Shown here in pieces: positions 40,145 through 50,976 of a stretch of 64,000 bases of DNA (the stretch's first letter is position 1; every line of letters begins with the position of its first letter). The DNA is from Roseibium alexandrii DFL-11 (lineage in GTDB: Bacteria; Pseudomonadota; Alphaproteobacteria; Rhizobiales; Stappiaceae). Location of the stretch: the NCBI RefSeq assembly GCF_000158095.2, contig NZ_CM011002.1, positions 5,183,703-5,247,702 of the forward strand, in the 5' to 3' direction. The notes below the pieces were generated by a model, which worked only from the letters and a program-made list of their open reading frames with translations, had not been told where the DNA came from and made no database searches. A program made the translations under genes and the position numbers.

Positions 40145-42094
40145 ATGCGATTTGAGCCGCGCCTTCTTGATGAGATTCGAGCCCGATTGCCGCTTTCGGA
40201 AATCGTGGCACGGCGGGTGACATGGGACCGTAGGAAGACCCAGCCGGGCAAGGGGGACTACTGGGCATGCTGCCCGTTCCACCAGGAAAAGAGCCCAAGT
40301 TTTCACGTTGATGATCGGCGTAACCGCTACAAGTGCTTCGGTTGCGGGGCTTCTGGGGATCACTTCAAGTTCATCACTGAAACTGAGGGGCTCAGTTTTC
40401 CGGAAGCCGTTGAGCGTTTGGCTGATCAGGCAGGTGTCGCCTTGCCCGCCCCGGATCCGCAAGCTGCCCGCCGGGAGCAGAAGCGGGCGAGTCTTGCGGA
40501 TATCTGCGAAATGGCCGCCCAGTTTTTTGAGGCCCAATTTGCAGGTCCGCGCGGCGAGGGCGCGCGAGCCTATGTCCAAAAACGTGGGCTAACGCCGGAA
40601 ACCTTGCGTGAGTTCCGATTTGGCTTTGCACCCGACAGCCGGGACGCCTTGAAGTCACACCTGAAGGGCCGAGGGGTTGAAGAACCTGCGATGATCGAGG
40701 CAGGTTTGTTGATCAAGCCCGATGATGCGCGACCATCCTATGACCGGTTCCGTGGCCGGCTTATGATCCCGATCCAGGATGACCGTGGCCGGGTGGTGGC
40801 TTTTGGCGGGAGGACCATGCTGCCAGATGGGCAACCCAAATACCTCAACTCGCCGGAAACGCCGCTCTTTCATAAAGGGGCAATGCTGTTCAACGCTCAC
40901 AGGGCACGGGAACCTGCGTTCAAATCCGGCCAGGCGCTTGTCGTTGAGGGCTATATGGATGCGATTGCCCTGTATCAAGCGGGCATTCTACATGTCGTTG
41001 CCTCGCTTGGCACCGCTTTTACGGAGGATCAGATCCTGCGGTTGTGGCGGTTTGCACCGGAACCCATGGTCTGTTTTGACGGGGATGCCGCCGGGATATC
41101 AGCAGCGCACCGCGCGATTGATCGGATCTTTCCGGTTCTCAAAAGCGGCTATTCGTTCCAGTTCAACTTCTTGCCGGACGGTATGGACCCGGATGACTTG
41201 GTCAAACAGCGCGGAGTTGAAGGCTTCTGGGCCGAGGCTGAAAAGTCTCGAAACCTGTTTGACGTTGTTTGGGATCGCGAGATCTCCGTTGCACGGCTGG
41301 ATACGCCGGAGCGCAAGGCGGCTTTGGAAAAGCGGTTTGATGACCTGATTGGAACTATTCGAGACGATCGGGTCAAACGGCGTTACCAGCTTGATCTGAA
41401 GTTCAAGCTCTCAAATCTCTTTTTCGAACTCTCCCGAAACGACCGGAAGGGCGGAAAGAAGCCAGGTGCAGACCCGTCCGCCAACGTTATCGGTCTTGCG
41501 CGCGAACGGGTTGCCGTCAGCGATGACTTTGGAATCGAGCGGCTTGTTTTGGGTCTCTGTATGCGGTTCCCGGATTTGCTCGATCGCAATTTTGAGCGGG
41601 TCTCCGGCTTGCCTCTGGTCAATGAGCTGCACATCGGTGTTCGAGATGCGCTGTGCCGTATCGTCGATGATCTGGAAACTGCTGCTATTTCCGATTTGAT
41701 TGCGTCCTTTGATGACCCGCTGCGCGATGTGATGCACGAGATGGTCCTTGAGACCATTGGCCTTCAAGAACAAAAACAGGCCGAGTTCTATGCACTCAAT
41801 CACCGTTTCCCCTTGCTGAAAGCCAATCCGCCCGAAGACTTTGTCGGGGCGGCGTTCCTGCACTTCCTTGACGTCTTGGAATTGAATGCCCTGGAAGAAG
41901 AGCTGCAATCCGAACTCAATGCTGCGGATGATCAGATTGACGAGCTTGCGTGGCAGAGAATACAGGCTTTGACACAAGACCTCACCCGGCGCCGGGAAGA
42001 GTGCGCTCGTGAAGAAGGGGAACTCGCCGAAAGAGCGAAGAAAATCCGTTCAAACGGAGATGCCGGGGGCGCAAGCCAAGTCGCAGCGGGATAA
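40145..42094 (+). CDS. dnaG: DNA primase
   Basis: 649 residues starting MRFEPRLLDEIRARLPLSE. It makes RNA primers at the replication fork. The CHC2 zinc ribbon is C43-x2-H46 with C64-x2-C67; the TOPRIM domain is visible as VVEGYMDAIALYQ and MVCFDGDAAG. The C-terminal part (about 430-620) is the DnaB-helicase-binding helical region. It is followed by rpoD in the same direction, the classic macromolecular-synthesis order, with 450 bases between. Confidence 0.97.
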   Translation: MRFEPRLLDEIRARLPLSEIVARRVTWDRRKTQPGKGDYWACCPFHQEKSPSFHVDDRRNRYKCFGCGASGDHFKFITETEGLSFPEAVERLADQAGVALPAPDPQAARREQKRASLADICEMAAQFFEAQFAGPRGEGARAYVQKRGLTPETLREFRFGFAPDSRDALKSHLKGRGVEEPAMIEAGLLIKPDDARPSYDRFRGRLMIPIQDDRGRVVAFGGRTMLPDGQPKYLNSPETPLFHKGAMLFNAHRAREPAFKSGQALVVEGYMDAIALYQAGILHVVASLGTAFTEDQILRLWRFAPEPMVCFDGDAAGISAAHRAIDRIFPVLKSGYSFQFNFLPDGMDPDDLVKQRGVEGFWAEAEKSRNLFDVVWDREISVARLDTPERKAALEKRFDDLIGTIRDDRVKRRYQLDLKFKLSNLFFELSRNDRKGGKKPGADPSANVIGLARERVAVSDDFGIERLVLGLCMRFPDLLDRNFERVSGLPLVNELHIGVRDALCRIVDDLETAAISDLIASFDDPLRDVMHEMVLETIGLQEQKQAEFYALNHRFPLLKANPPEDFVGAAFLHFLDVLELNALEEELQSELNAADDQIDELAWQRIQALTQDLTRRREECAREEGELAERAKKIRSNGDAGGASQVAAG

Positions 42095-42542
42095 TGGTTT
42101 TTTCCGTTTGCCGTTGCTACCGGCGTTTGGTCCGGAAAATCGCGCAAAATGCAGCGGAAAATACCGAAAACTTATTGACCACTGCCGAATCACACTTGCG
42201 AATCGTGCGCGTCGAGCTAAATAGAGGTTTTGCAGCCTTCGCGAGCCTCAGCCTTCTAGCTGCTGACGGCCAATAGTCAGAACAAAGCTGCAAGCCGCTG
42301 AAACAGAAAAACGCGAACGCACGTGCGGTCGCGAAACCGGGTACTGCGTGCATTGTCGATGCAATTAATGACATTGTCGATAAGTGAGCAGTTAATTGGG
42401 ACTTAAGGGACACGGCTTACAACCTGCAGAACAAGATGATTCGTCTGGCAGCCGCCGCAGCAGTGCTGGCGCGCCGGAAATGTAGGTTTGAGCCAAACAG
42501 GGCGCGGCGCGGCCGATCCAAGGCCGTGAATTGGAGCACGAT
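42095..42542. promoter_or_regulatory. dnaG-rpoD intergenic region with a 10-bp direct repeat
   Basis: About 450 bases with no gene. It must carry the rpoD promoter or promoters. The sequence CATTGTCGAT occurs twice, at 42351-42360 and 42372-42381, with a 21-base period (two helix turns), a spacing that suits a protein-binding site. No clear -35/-10 pair could be chosen by eye. Confidence 0.5.
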
Positions 42543-44546
42543 ATGGTAGCCAAAGCGACACAAGCTGACGACAATCAAGAACAGGGCGCGGACAATGCCG
42601 ACGGCCCGTTGCTGGATTTGTCGGATGCTGCTGTCAAAAAGATGATCAAGGCCGCGAAAAAACGCGGCTACGTGACATACGATGAACTCAACGAAGTTCT
42701 TCCGTCCGATCAAAACTCTTCTGAAAAGATCGAAGACATTATGTCCATGTTCTCGGACATGGGCATCAATGTGATCGAGGCTGAAGAAGCCGAAGACGCA
42801 CCGGAAGAGGTTGATGGTGGCGAGCTCGTCGCAGCCAAATCCTCTGCAGTTGCCAAAACCACTACAGGCAAGGAACCTGCGGACCGGACCGATGACCCGG
42901 TTCGGATGTACCTACGAGAAATGGGCTCCGTTGAGCTTTTGTCGCGCGAAGGCGAGATCGCGATTGCCAAGCGGATCGAAGCTGGCCGTGAGGCGATGAT
43001 CGCCGGCCTTTGCGAGAGCCCGCTCACGTTTCAGGCTATTATCATCTGGCGCGACGAACTCAATGAAGCGCAGGTTCTCCTGCGTGACATCATCGATCTG
43101 GAAGCCACATACGCTGGCCCGGACGCGAAGGCGGGTCCGACCGGTGACAACGATGATGAGCCGGAAAGCGAAAACGGCGAGAGTGGTTCTCAGAACCAGA
43201 CTGATGGCCCGTCTGAGAACACGGAAAATGAAGATAGCGAAGGCGACGGTGAGGACGACGACGATGAGTTCGAGTCCAATGTATCGCTGTCTGCCATGGA
43301 AGCAGAGCTGAAGCCGCAGGTTCTTGAAACCTTCGACCGCATCGCTGACGACTACAAGAAGCTGCGCCGTCTGCAGGACCAGCTTGTCGAGAACAAACTG
43401 GCCAACAAGACCCTGTCTCCAAGCCAGGAGCGCCGCTACAAGAAGCTTAAGGAAGACATTGTCGTCGACGTGAAGAGCTTGTCGCTCAACCAGAACCGTA
43501 TCGATGCTCTGGTCGCTCAGCTCTACGACATCAACAAGCGCTTGATGGGCTATGAAGGCCGTCTTCTGCGTCTGGCGGACAGCTACAATGTCGACCGCCA
43601 GGACTTCCTGAAGCAATACCAGGGCGCGGAGCTTGATCCGAATTGGCTGCGCAAGGTTGCGAACCTGTCAACCCGCGGCTGGAAGAACTTCATCGCCAAG
43701 GAAAAGGAAAACGTCCGCGAGCTGCGTCACGAAATCCAGACGCTGGCAACCGAGACGGGCCTTGAGATCACCGAATTCCGCCGCATTGTTGCGATGGTGC
43801 AAAAGGGTGAGCGCGAAGCACGGATCGCAAAGAAGGAAATGGTCGAGGCGAACCTGCGTCTGGTGATTTCCATTGCGAAAAAATACACTAACCGCGGCCT
43901 TCAGTTCCTCGATCTCATTCAGGAAGGCAACATCGGCCTGATGAAGGCGGTGGACAAGTTTGAATACCGCCGCGGTTACAAGTTCTCGACCTATGCGACA
44001 TGGTGGATCCGGCAGGCGATCACGCGTTCGATTGCTGACCAGGCCCGGACGATCCGTATTCCGGTGCACATGATTGAGACGATCAACAAGATCGTGCGGA
44101 CATCACGCCAGATGCTCCACGAAATCGGCCGTGAGCCGACGCCGGAAGAGTTGGCTGAAAAGCTTCAGATGCCGCTGGAAAAAGTTCGGAAGGTTCTGAA
44201 GATTGCCAAGGAGCCGATCTCGCTCGAAACACCGATTGGTGACGAGGAAGATAGCCATCTCGGCGACTTCATCGAGGACAAGAACGCAGTTCTGCCAATT
44301 GATGCGGCGATCCAGTCGAACCTGCGTGAAACCACGACCCGCGTTCTGGCGTCCCTCACGCCGCGTGAAGAACGCGTCCTTCGGATGCGGTTCGGCATCG
44401 GCATGAACACCGACCACACGCTGGAAGAGGTCGGGCAGCAGTTCTCGGTGACCCGTGAACGTATCCGTCAGATCGAGGCCAAGGCGCTCCGGAAGCTGAA
44501 GCACCCGAGCCGGTCTCGCAAGCTGCGGTCGTTCCTCGACAGCTGA
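42543..44546 (+). CDS. rpoD: RNA polymerase primary sigma factor (sigma-70)
   Basis: 667 residues from the ATG at 42543. Region 1.1 is at the N-terminus ([25 protein letters not shown]), then a non-conserved region carrying a very acidic insert (about 200-245, many E, D, G, S). Region 2 has [48 protein letters not shown], region 3 follows, and region 4 has the HTH ([28 protein letters not shown]). Standard primary sigma factor. A terminator follows 24 bases after the stop. Confidence 0.98.
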   Translation: MVAKATQADDNQEQGADNADGPLLDLSDAAVKKMIKAAKKRGYVTYDELNEVLPSDQNSSEKIEDIMSMFSDMGINVIEAEEAEDAPEEVDGGELVAAKSSAVAKTTTGKEPADRTDDPVRMYLREMGSVELLSREGEIAIAKRIEAGREAMIAGLCESPLTFQAIIIWRDELNEAQVLLRDIIDLEATYAGPDAKAGPTGDNDDEPESENGESGSQNQTDGPSENTENEDSEGDGEDDDDEFESNVSLSAMEAELKPQVLETFDRIADDYKKLRRLQDQLVENKLANKTLSPSQERRYKKLKEDIVVDVKSLSLNQNRIDALVAQLYDINKRLMGYEGRLLRLADSYNVDRQDFLKQYQGAELDPNWLRKVANLSTRGWKNFIAKEKENVRELRHEIQTLATETGLEITEFRRIVAMVQKGEREARIAKKEMVEANLRLVISIAKKYTNRGLQFLDLIQEGNIGLMKAVDKFEYRRGYKFSTYATWWIRQAITRSIADQARTIRIPVHMIETINKIVRTSRQMLHEIGREPTPEELAEKLQMPLEKVRKVLKIAKEPISLETPIGDEEDSHLGDFIEDKNAVLPIDAAIQSNLRETTTRVLASLTPREERVLRMRFGIGMNTDHTLEEVGQQFSVTRERIRQIEAKALRKLKHPSRSRKLRSFLDS

Positions 44547-44570
44547 TCGGCCTTCGCGATAACTTGATGA

Positions 44571-44599
44571 AAACCCGGCACATTTCTGCCGGGTTTTTT
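44571..44599 (+). terminator. Intrinsic terminator after rpoD
   Basis: Stem AAACCCGGCA / TGCCGGGTTT with loop CATTTC, followed by more T. Confidence 0.9.
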
Positions 44600-44655
44600 G
44601 ATAAGAAGCGAAAGATTGAGCGCGCCCGTTTGCCGGGCAAGGCAAGGCGAACCGT

Positions 44656-45999
<1,344 letters not shown>

Positions 46000-46025
46000 T
46001 TTTCGGACGAAACGATTTTAAAGTG

Positions 46026-46760
46026 TCAGTTGATCAGATAATATTCTTCAAGGATGGCATCAAAAACGCCGGTCTCTTTGACTTTTTCCAGCCCGCGCCG
46101 AAATTCTTCGACAAGCTTTGGATTCGTGTCTTTCTGAAAGGCCATATAAGCGTATCCGCTCAGCTCTTGAATTGGCAGCGCACGGCGAATTTTGCTTGGA
46201 TCCACCCCCTCAAGTTCGATGAGTTCGTTGATGACAGCATCATCAATGATCATCAGGTCTATGCGCTTAAGGAGCAGTTTGCGGAGGTTTAGCCTGTCGT
46301 TTTCAACGGAAGACAGATTGGTAAAACCGTTGGCTTGAAGAAACTCGGCTTTCGCGTCGCCAAAATAGACACCGATCCTCAGTAGCCGCGCATCTTCCAG
46401 AGATGAGAGGTCAGGGGCGTTGTCTTGGACCAGCTGATAGAGAGAAACTCCATAAGGTGCGATCTTGCCAATCCAGGCGAATTTGTTCTCACGTTCTGGA
46501 GTTCTGAGGATCGAGTAGATCAAAGTCCCAGGCGTCTGCAATGCCATCTGATAGCTGCGCGCCCAAGGCAAGAACTGGATCGGAGCAGCGCGGCCTGTTT
46601 CTTTCAGGACAGCCTGGACCACTTCTGTCCCAATCCCCTTCGGAGCGCCATCATCCAGATAGTTGAACGGCGGTAGATGCTCTGTGACGATTTCGAGTGT
46701 TTCCGCTTTGGCGGTAAACGCGAATGAGATGCACAGCGCAGCTAGGATTGCCAGTTTCAA
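46026..46760 (-). CDS. Orphan periplasmic solute-binding protein (family 3 type)
   Basis: 244 residues if translation starts at TTG 46760, where GGAG lies at a good distance and a clean Sec signal appears (MKLAILAALCISFAFTAKA, cleaved before ETLEIV). The mature part is a type II periplasmic binding fold with EHLPPFNYLDDG, FLPWARSYQMAL, RTPERENKFAWIG and DAVINELIE. The same motifs occur in the next gene upstream and in 55435-57377. No permease or ATPase gene is adjacent, so it may feed an unlinked transporter, or act as a sensor. Confidence 0.85.
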   Translation of the reverse strand: MKLAILAALCISFAFTAKAETLEIVTEHLPPFNYLDDGAPKGIGTEVVQAVLKETGRAAPIQFLPWARSYQMALQTPGTLIYSILRTPERENKFAWIGKIAPYGVSLYQLVQDNAPDLSSLEDARLLRIGVYFGDAKAEFLQANGFTNLSSVENDRLNLRKLLLKRIDLMIIDDAVINELIELEGVDPSKIRRALPIQELSGYAYMAFQKDTNPKLVEEFRRGLEKVKETGVFDAILEEYYLIN

Positions 46761-46904
46761 GATACGCTCCGAGTGGTTTTCCAAGTTTGGAGAATACACG
46801 AGGAAGTCCAACACGCCACAAAAAGTGCAGGCAATAGAGATTGCACAGCCGGTTGAAAGTCACAAAGGCGATGCCGCCAGCATAAATGGACGAACCGAGC
46901 CAGC

Positions 46905-47654
46905 TCAATTGATCAGAAGGTATTGGTTTAGGATCTGTTCGTACTGTCCGTTTTCCTTGATGAGTTCAAGGCCGCGCTGCACAGATATCACAAGATCAGG
47001 ATCCGTTTCCTTGTGGAAGGCCATGTACAGGTGCCCGCTGACTTCGTCGATTCCCAACGTCCGGCGGACTTTGTTTGATGCAATGCCTTCTTCCGCGAGG
47101 AGGGGGCCAATCACACTGTCATCGATCGCAATAAGATCGATGCGCCCAAGCATCAGTTTGCGCAGGTTTAGATGATCATCTTCTGTTGTTTGCAGGTTTT
47201 GAAAGCCGTTTTTTCGCAAAACGGCCTCTTTGGCATCGCCTCGGTAGACACCAACTTGTAACAATCTGGCATCACTTAGCTCGCTTAACTTGATTACCGG
47301 TTGGTCCGCGCGTTGATATAAGGACGCTCCAAACGGCGCGATTTCTCCCACCCAGGCAAACAACGCCTCGCGTTCCGTCGTTCTTGCGATGGAATAGACC
47401 AGTGTGTTGGGTTTCGTTAAAGCGATCTGGTAGGCCCGGGCCCAAGGCATGAACCTGATTTCGTAAGTATGGCCGGCAGCATCCAGGGCAGCTTGTACGA
47501 CCTCTGTCGACATGCCGAGCGCTTCGCCATCTTCCAGGTAGTTATAGGGGGGGAGGTGTTCGGTGACGATTGTGATGTGTTCTGCCTTTGCCGGCAGTGC
47601 GATCAACGCCAACAGGATAAATAAAGCAAAAACTCTTAACGCTTTAATTTTCAT
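46905..47654 (-). CDS. Orphan periplasmic solute-binding protein, paralogue of 46026-46760
   Basis: 249 residues with a Sec signal (MKIKALRVFALFILLALIALPAKA, cut before EHI). The mature part closely matches the neighbouring protein: TEHLPPYNYLEDG, FMPWARAYQIAL, RTTEREALFAWVG, and the C-terminal QYLLIN versus EYYLIN. This is a tandem duplication on the same strand, 144 bases apart. The fold is the family 3 type used for polar amino acids, but the ligand is unknown and no transporter partner is present. Confidence 0.87.
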   Translation of the reverse strand: MKIKALRVFALFILLALIALPAKAEHITIVTEHLPPYNYLEDGEALGMSTEVVQAALDAAGHTYEIRFMPWARAYQIALTKPNTLVYSIARTTEREALFAWVGEIAPFGASLYQRADQPVIKLSELSDARLLQVGVYRGDAKEAVLRKNGFQNLQTTEDDHLNLRKLMLGRIDLIAIDDSVIGPLLAEEGIASNKVRRTLGIDEVSGHLYMAFHKETDPDLVISVQRGLELIKENGQYEQILNQYLLIN

Positions 47655-47963
47655 GGTGTTTATCTTTTTGTCTCACCTCTTCTTTCCTAGGGTAAATTGG
47701 ATTTGTAATCAAATACTAAAAAGTAATTCAAAATATTTTGCTTGTATTTTGTTTGTGCGCAACTTTTGAATTGTAATATTTCGCGCAACAGGTCGGCGCA
47801 GCTGATCCGAGGGCTATCGCTTTGAAAGATCGATCGCACCTTTAGACTGATTGTCATGATTTTGGTGAGGTTCCGTACACCAGGGCCGCGATGCGGTCTT
47901 GTCCCCGGCAACGTTGGGCGGCAAACTCCCTGCAGCCTAACAACATCAACCTGTTGAGTTCCA
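47655..47963. other. AT-rich intergenic region
   Basis: 309 bases between divergent genes. 47690-47780 is AT-rich (TAATCAAATACTAAAAAGTA), and probably holds the promoter of the binding-protein gene on the minus strand. No gene or RNA recognised. Confidence 0.4.
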
Positions 47964-48392
47964 ATGCCAAACAAGCAATCGCGTTTTCTGATCGACACGT
48001 ATTTCGCTGCATTCAATGCCGGTGACACCAAGAAGATGGAAAGCTTGGTCGCCGAGGATCTGATCCATGATGTCAATCAGGGTGGGCGACGGCTTGGAAA
48101 GGATGCCTTCTGGTCGTTCAACGTTCACATGACCCGCTGCTACAAAGAGCGCCTGACCGATATCGTTCTGTTTGTGAACGAGGAGGGCACCCGAGCGGCT
48201 GCCGAATTCATTGTTCACGGGACGTATATCGCGACCGATGAAGGACTGCCGGAGGCCGACGGCCAGACCTATGCTCTTCCTGCTGGAAGTTTTTTTGAAA
48301 TTCGCGACGGCCAGATCGCTCGCATCACCACCTATTACAATCTCCAGGATTGGATTGCCCAAGTTGGCGGTGAGGTGAAAGAAGCCTCGTAA
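47964..48392 (+). CDS. SnoaL/ketosteroid-isomerase-like (NTF2-fold) protein
   Basis: 142 residues, one NTF2-like cone: RFLIDTYFAAFNAGDTKKMESLVAEDLIHDVNQGG at the start, ADGQTYALPAGSFFEIRDGQIARITTYYNLQDWI near the end. This is the pattern of 'ketosteroid isomerase-related' proteins. No signal peptide. Reaction and substrate cannot be stated. It lies upstream of the ArsR gene on the same strand, with a 170-base gap. Confidence 0.85.
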   Translation: MPNKQSRFLIDTYFAAFNAGDTKKMESLVAEDLIHDVNQGGRRLGKDAFWSFNVHMTRCYKERLTDIVLFVNEEGTRAAAEFIVHGTYIATDEGLPEADGQTYALPAGSFFEIRDGQIARITTYYNLQDWIAQVGGEVKEAS

Positions 48393-48492
48393 TATAAATC
48401 GCCGATGTCTACCGCGTCGCTGAGCGTTTGCTGAATTGCGATCCGTTGGGTCGTGAGGTCGGACTATGTTTGCCGTTTGCCTGCGGATACTC

Positions 48493-48536
48493 TTGACGCA
48501 CTTCAAAAAACTATATAACTAGAATTGTAGTTATAT
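48493..48536 (+). promoter_or_regulatory. Promoter with ArsR-type operator
   Basis: A TTGACG (-35-like, 48493-48498) is followed by a perfect 9-bp inverted repeat ATATAACTA (48513-48521) / TAGTTATAT (48528-48536), spacer GAATTG. The dyad covers the expected -10 region and lies 30 bases before the ArsR start, the usual site for autorepression by ArsR-family proteins. Confidence 0.7.
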
Positions 48537-48565
48537 TGATTGCGCTGACAGGGACGAGGTGTGTC

Positions 48566-48898
48566 ATGGTTCTGGAAGAAGCTGCGCAAGGCTTTGCGGC
48601 GCTGGGCTCGGAAGCCCGGCTGCAAGTGTTGTTGACTTTGGTCCGTGCCGGCCGGGACGGGTTGAGTGTCGGCGACATTCAAACGCGCACCGGCATGGCA
48701 GCGTCCACGCTGGCGCATCATCTGAAGTTTCTCGCCTCGGCAGATCTGGTGGTTCAGGAAAAAGACGGCCGATCAGTAATCAACCGTGCTGCTTTCGAAC
48801 GGTTGGAACTGCTGGCCGGATACATCTTGAAAGAATGCTGCGCGGAAGAGGGCAAGTCCTTCGTTCTTGGCGTTGAAAGGAAAGCGGCAAATGACTGA
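48566..48898 (+). CDS. ArsR-family transcriptional repressor
   Basis: 110 residues starting MVLEEAAQGFAALGSEAR, with GAGG seven bases upstream. Winged HTH at about 10-80 (SVGDIQTRTGMAASTLAHHLKFLASADLVVQEKDGRSV). The C-terminus has a pair of Cys (KECCAEEGK), a possible metal/metalloid or thiol site; the classic ELCVCDL arsenic site is absent. It overlaps the next gene by 8 bases, so the two are translated together. It probably represses this operon through the dyad at 48513-48536; the inducer is unknown. Confidence 0.9.
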   Translation: MVLEEAAQGFAALGSEARLQVLLTLVRAGRDGLSVGDIQTRTGMAASTLAHHLKFLASADLVVQEKDGRSVINRAAFERLELLAGYILKECCAEEGKSFVLGVERKAAND

Positions 48899-49988
48899 GA
48901 CCGTAGACGTGGCGCAGAACACAAGCTGTTGCGCATCCGGTACTGATGGCCAAGGCACATCGAAAAAAACGTGGTCCTTTAAACGGTTTCCAGGGCGGGA
49001 CTATATCCTGTCGCCTTGGGCAATCGTAGTGACCGTTCCAGTTCTGGTCCTGCTCCTGGATCAGGTTCAGTTCGTGCCGTTCGTGAGCTTTGCTATTCAG
49101 GCGTTCCTTGGCACCTTGCCCTACATCGCGTTCGCGGTCCTGTTGATTGCGTGGCTGAAAGCGGCCGGAGCAGAATCGTATGTGGGCAAAGCCTTTGAAG
49201 GACGGGAAACGCAGGCGATCGTTCTGGCGGCTTTGTTTGGTGGGCTGGCACCTTTCTGTTCATGTGAAGTGATCCCGTTCATTGCCGGTCTTCTGGCGGT
49301 CGGTGCTCCGCTGTCTGCGATCATGGCATTCTGGCTGTCGTCGCCGCTGATCGATCCGCCGACGCTGTTGATCACAGCGGGTGCACTCGGCTGGGAGTTT
49401 GCCATTGGCAAGGCGGTCTTCGCGGTGGCGCTTGGTTTGTTCGGCGGCGCGTTGGTGGCATTTGCCATCCGCTCAGGCCTGTTTTCAGATCCTGTGCGTG
49501 TCGGATCGTCCGTCTCTGGCTGTGGCTGTGGCACATCGCCAAAGACCGGTCGGCCAGTTTGGCAATTCTGGAAAGAGGGTGAGCGCACGAGCACATTTGG
49601 CGCGGAGCTTAAGGCGAATGCCCTGTTCCTCGTGAAGTGGCTGGCCCTGGCTTATGTTCTCGAGGCGTTGCTGGTCACCTATGTGCCTGCGGACATGATT
49701 GCGCGGGTTGTTGGCGGCGAAGGTGTTGGCACCATTGTCATTTCGGCTTTGGTCGGAATGCCGGCCTACCTCAACAGCTACGTGGCTCCGCCGCTGCTTG
49801 CAGGTCTGATGGACCAGGGCATGGGCGCAGGCGCTGCGATGGCCTTCATGATCGCAGGTGCTGTCAGCTCCATTCCGGCTATGGCTGCCGTGTGGTCGCT
49901 GGTCAAGCCGCCAGTGTTCGCAACCTACCTTGGACTTGGTTTCACTGGTGCGGTTCTGTCCGGACTTTTGTTCCAGATGATCGTCTAA
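48891..49988 (+). CDS. Permease of the ArsP/DUF318 (SO_0444-like) family
   Basis: 365 residues, about eight membrane segments. The signature PFCSCEVIPFIAGLLAVGAPLSAIMAFWLSSPLIDPPTLL (about 125-165) marks the PF03773 permease family; the CSC-E motif is its hallmark. A Cys-rich N-terminus (NTSCCASGT, about 9-17) and a central loop with SGCGCGTSP (about 210) are typical of two-component Cys variants. Family members export methylarsenicals (ArsP) or affect metal/sulfide handling. The ArsR partner supports a metal, metalloid or thiol-linked role. The ATG is chosen because it overlaps the regulator's stop and has AAAGG upstream. Confidence 0.88.
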   Translation: MTETVDVAQNTSCCASGTDGQGTSKKTWSFKRFPGRDYILSPWAIVVTVPVLVLLLDQVQFVPFVSFAIQAFLGTLPYIAFAVLLIAWLKAAGAESYVGKAFEGRETQAIVLAALFGGLAPFCSCEVIPFIAGLLAVGAPLSAIMAFWLSSPLIDPPTLLITAGALGWEFAIGKAVFAVALGLFGGALVAFAIRSGLFSDPVRVGSSVSGCGCGTSPKTGRPVWQFWKEGERTSTFGAELKANALFLVKWLALAYVLEALLVTYVPADMIARVVGGEGVGTIVISALVGMPAYLNSYVAPPLLAGLMDQGMGAGAAMAFMIAGAVSSIPAMAAVWSLVKPPVFATYLGLGFTGAVLSGLLFQMIV

Positions 49989-50014
49989 ACCAAATTCGGA
50001 CTTGAGGGGGTACC

Positions 50015-50863
50015 ATGTCCATCTTTGTCAATGTAACCATTCAGCCTGACCAGGAATTCGGCCGGAAATTGTTGGTTCCGGCCGGAATTCCAACCCCGCA
50101 CCAGACACCCGTCTCTTTCAAGGTGGAAGGTGGCACTGTTGAGCTGAGCGGCGAAGTCTCAACGGGGCAAATAGCGGCTCTGATTTCACCCGATGAGGGA
50201 ACGCCGGTAACTGTCTCTTATGCCTATGCAGATGGCGGCTCGGGTTATCCGGAGCCGATGTTTCAGCCCCGGTTGAACCGGTTCACGCGCGCGGCCAACG
50301 AGCTTGCTGACGACGTGCGCGTGCTCGTTGACAGCTCAAAAGACGGTCACGCGGCCATTGAGGCGATCGTCAATGCGGTTGCCGAGAAGTTTCACTACGG
50401 TCATCCGGAGGTGCGCTTCAATGACGGCCTCGACGAAGTTCCCTATATCTCCTGCGGTCTGACCGAAGGGTCCTGCGTTGACATCAATACGTATCTGATT
50501 GCGTGTCTCCGGGCGGCAGGGCTCGAGGCCGGATATGTCTACGGCTACTTCTTTCCGGAAGAAAAGAACGGGACCTGCGTTGATGGTCACTGCTGGGTGG
50601 TGACACGGCACCAGGGTGTGGTTCTGGAGTGGGACATTGCACACCATTTGAAACTGGGGACGCGTGAGATCTGTTGCGGTCTCAATCCCAAGCCGGGCCA
50701 CCGGGTGGCGACCGCGCATTCCATGGGCCTCAGTTTCCCAACGCTCGGCATCCATGAGACCAAGCTTCTCGGTGAACCGGCCTGGGTTGCTTCGGACGGC
50801 AAGCTGGTAAGCGCAGATCTCGACATTCGATGTTCAATTGCCGATGAAGCTGTTGCGGCTTGA
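50015..50863 (+). CDS. Transglutaminase-like cysteine protease-fold protein
   Basis: 282 residues. Catalytic triad visible: Cys in GSCVDINTYLIACLRAAGLEAGYVYGYF (about 153), His in DGHCWVV (about 193), Asp in LEWDIAHHL (about 208). The N-terminal 100 residues are a beta domain typical of such proteins. No signal peptide, so cytoplasmic. It follows the permease by 26 bases and probably belongs to the arsR-permease operon. Its reaction (crosslinking, deamidation or proteolysis) and substrate are unknown. Confidence 0.87.
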   Translation: MSIFVNVTIQPDQEFGRKLLVPAGIPTPHQTPVSFKVEGGTVELSGEVSTGQIAALISPDEGTPVTVSYAYADGGSGYPEPMFQPRLNRFTRAANELADDVRVLVDSSKDGHAAIEAIVNAVAEKFHYGHPEVRFNDGLDEVPYISCGLTEGSCVDINTYLIACLRAAGLEAGYVYGYFFPEEKNGTCVDGHCWVVTRHQGVVLEWDIAHHLKLGTREICCGLNPKPGHRVATAHSMGLSFPTLGIHETKLLGEPAWVASDGKLVSADLDIRCSIADEAVAA

Positions 50864-50976
50864 TGGGCAATCCCGGCCGAGGACCGGGATCTTTACAAAA
50901 ATGTCGCGGATCAAGTCCCGGACAGCATAGCGGTCGGCATTGCGCCGCTCTTGATGGCCAACGCCGACCTTGCTGA
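50864..50976. terminator. Possible hairpin terminator of the arsR operon
   Basis: Stem ATCCCGG / CCGGGAT (50870-50890) with loop CCGAGGA and a short T tail, just after the transglutaminase stop. It resembles the palindromes at 4331-4963 and may double as a member of that repeat family. Confidence 0.45.
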
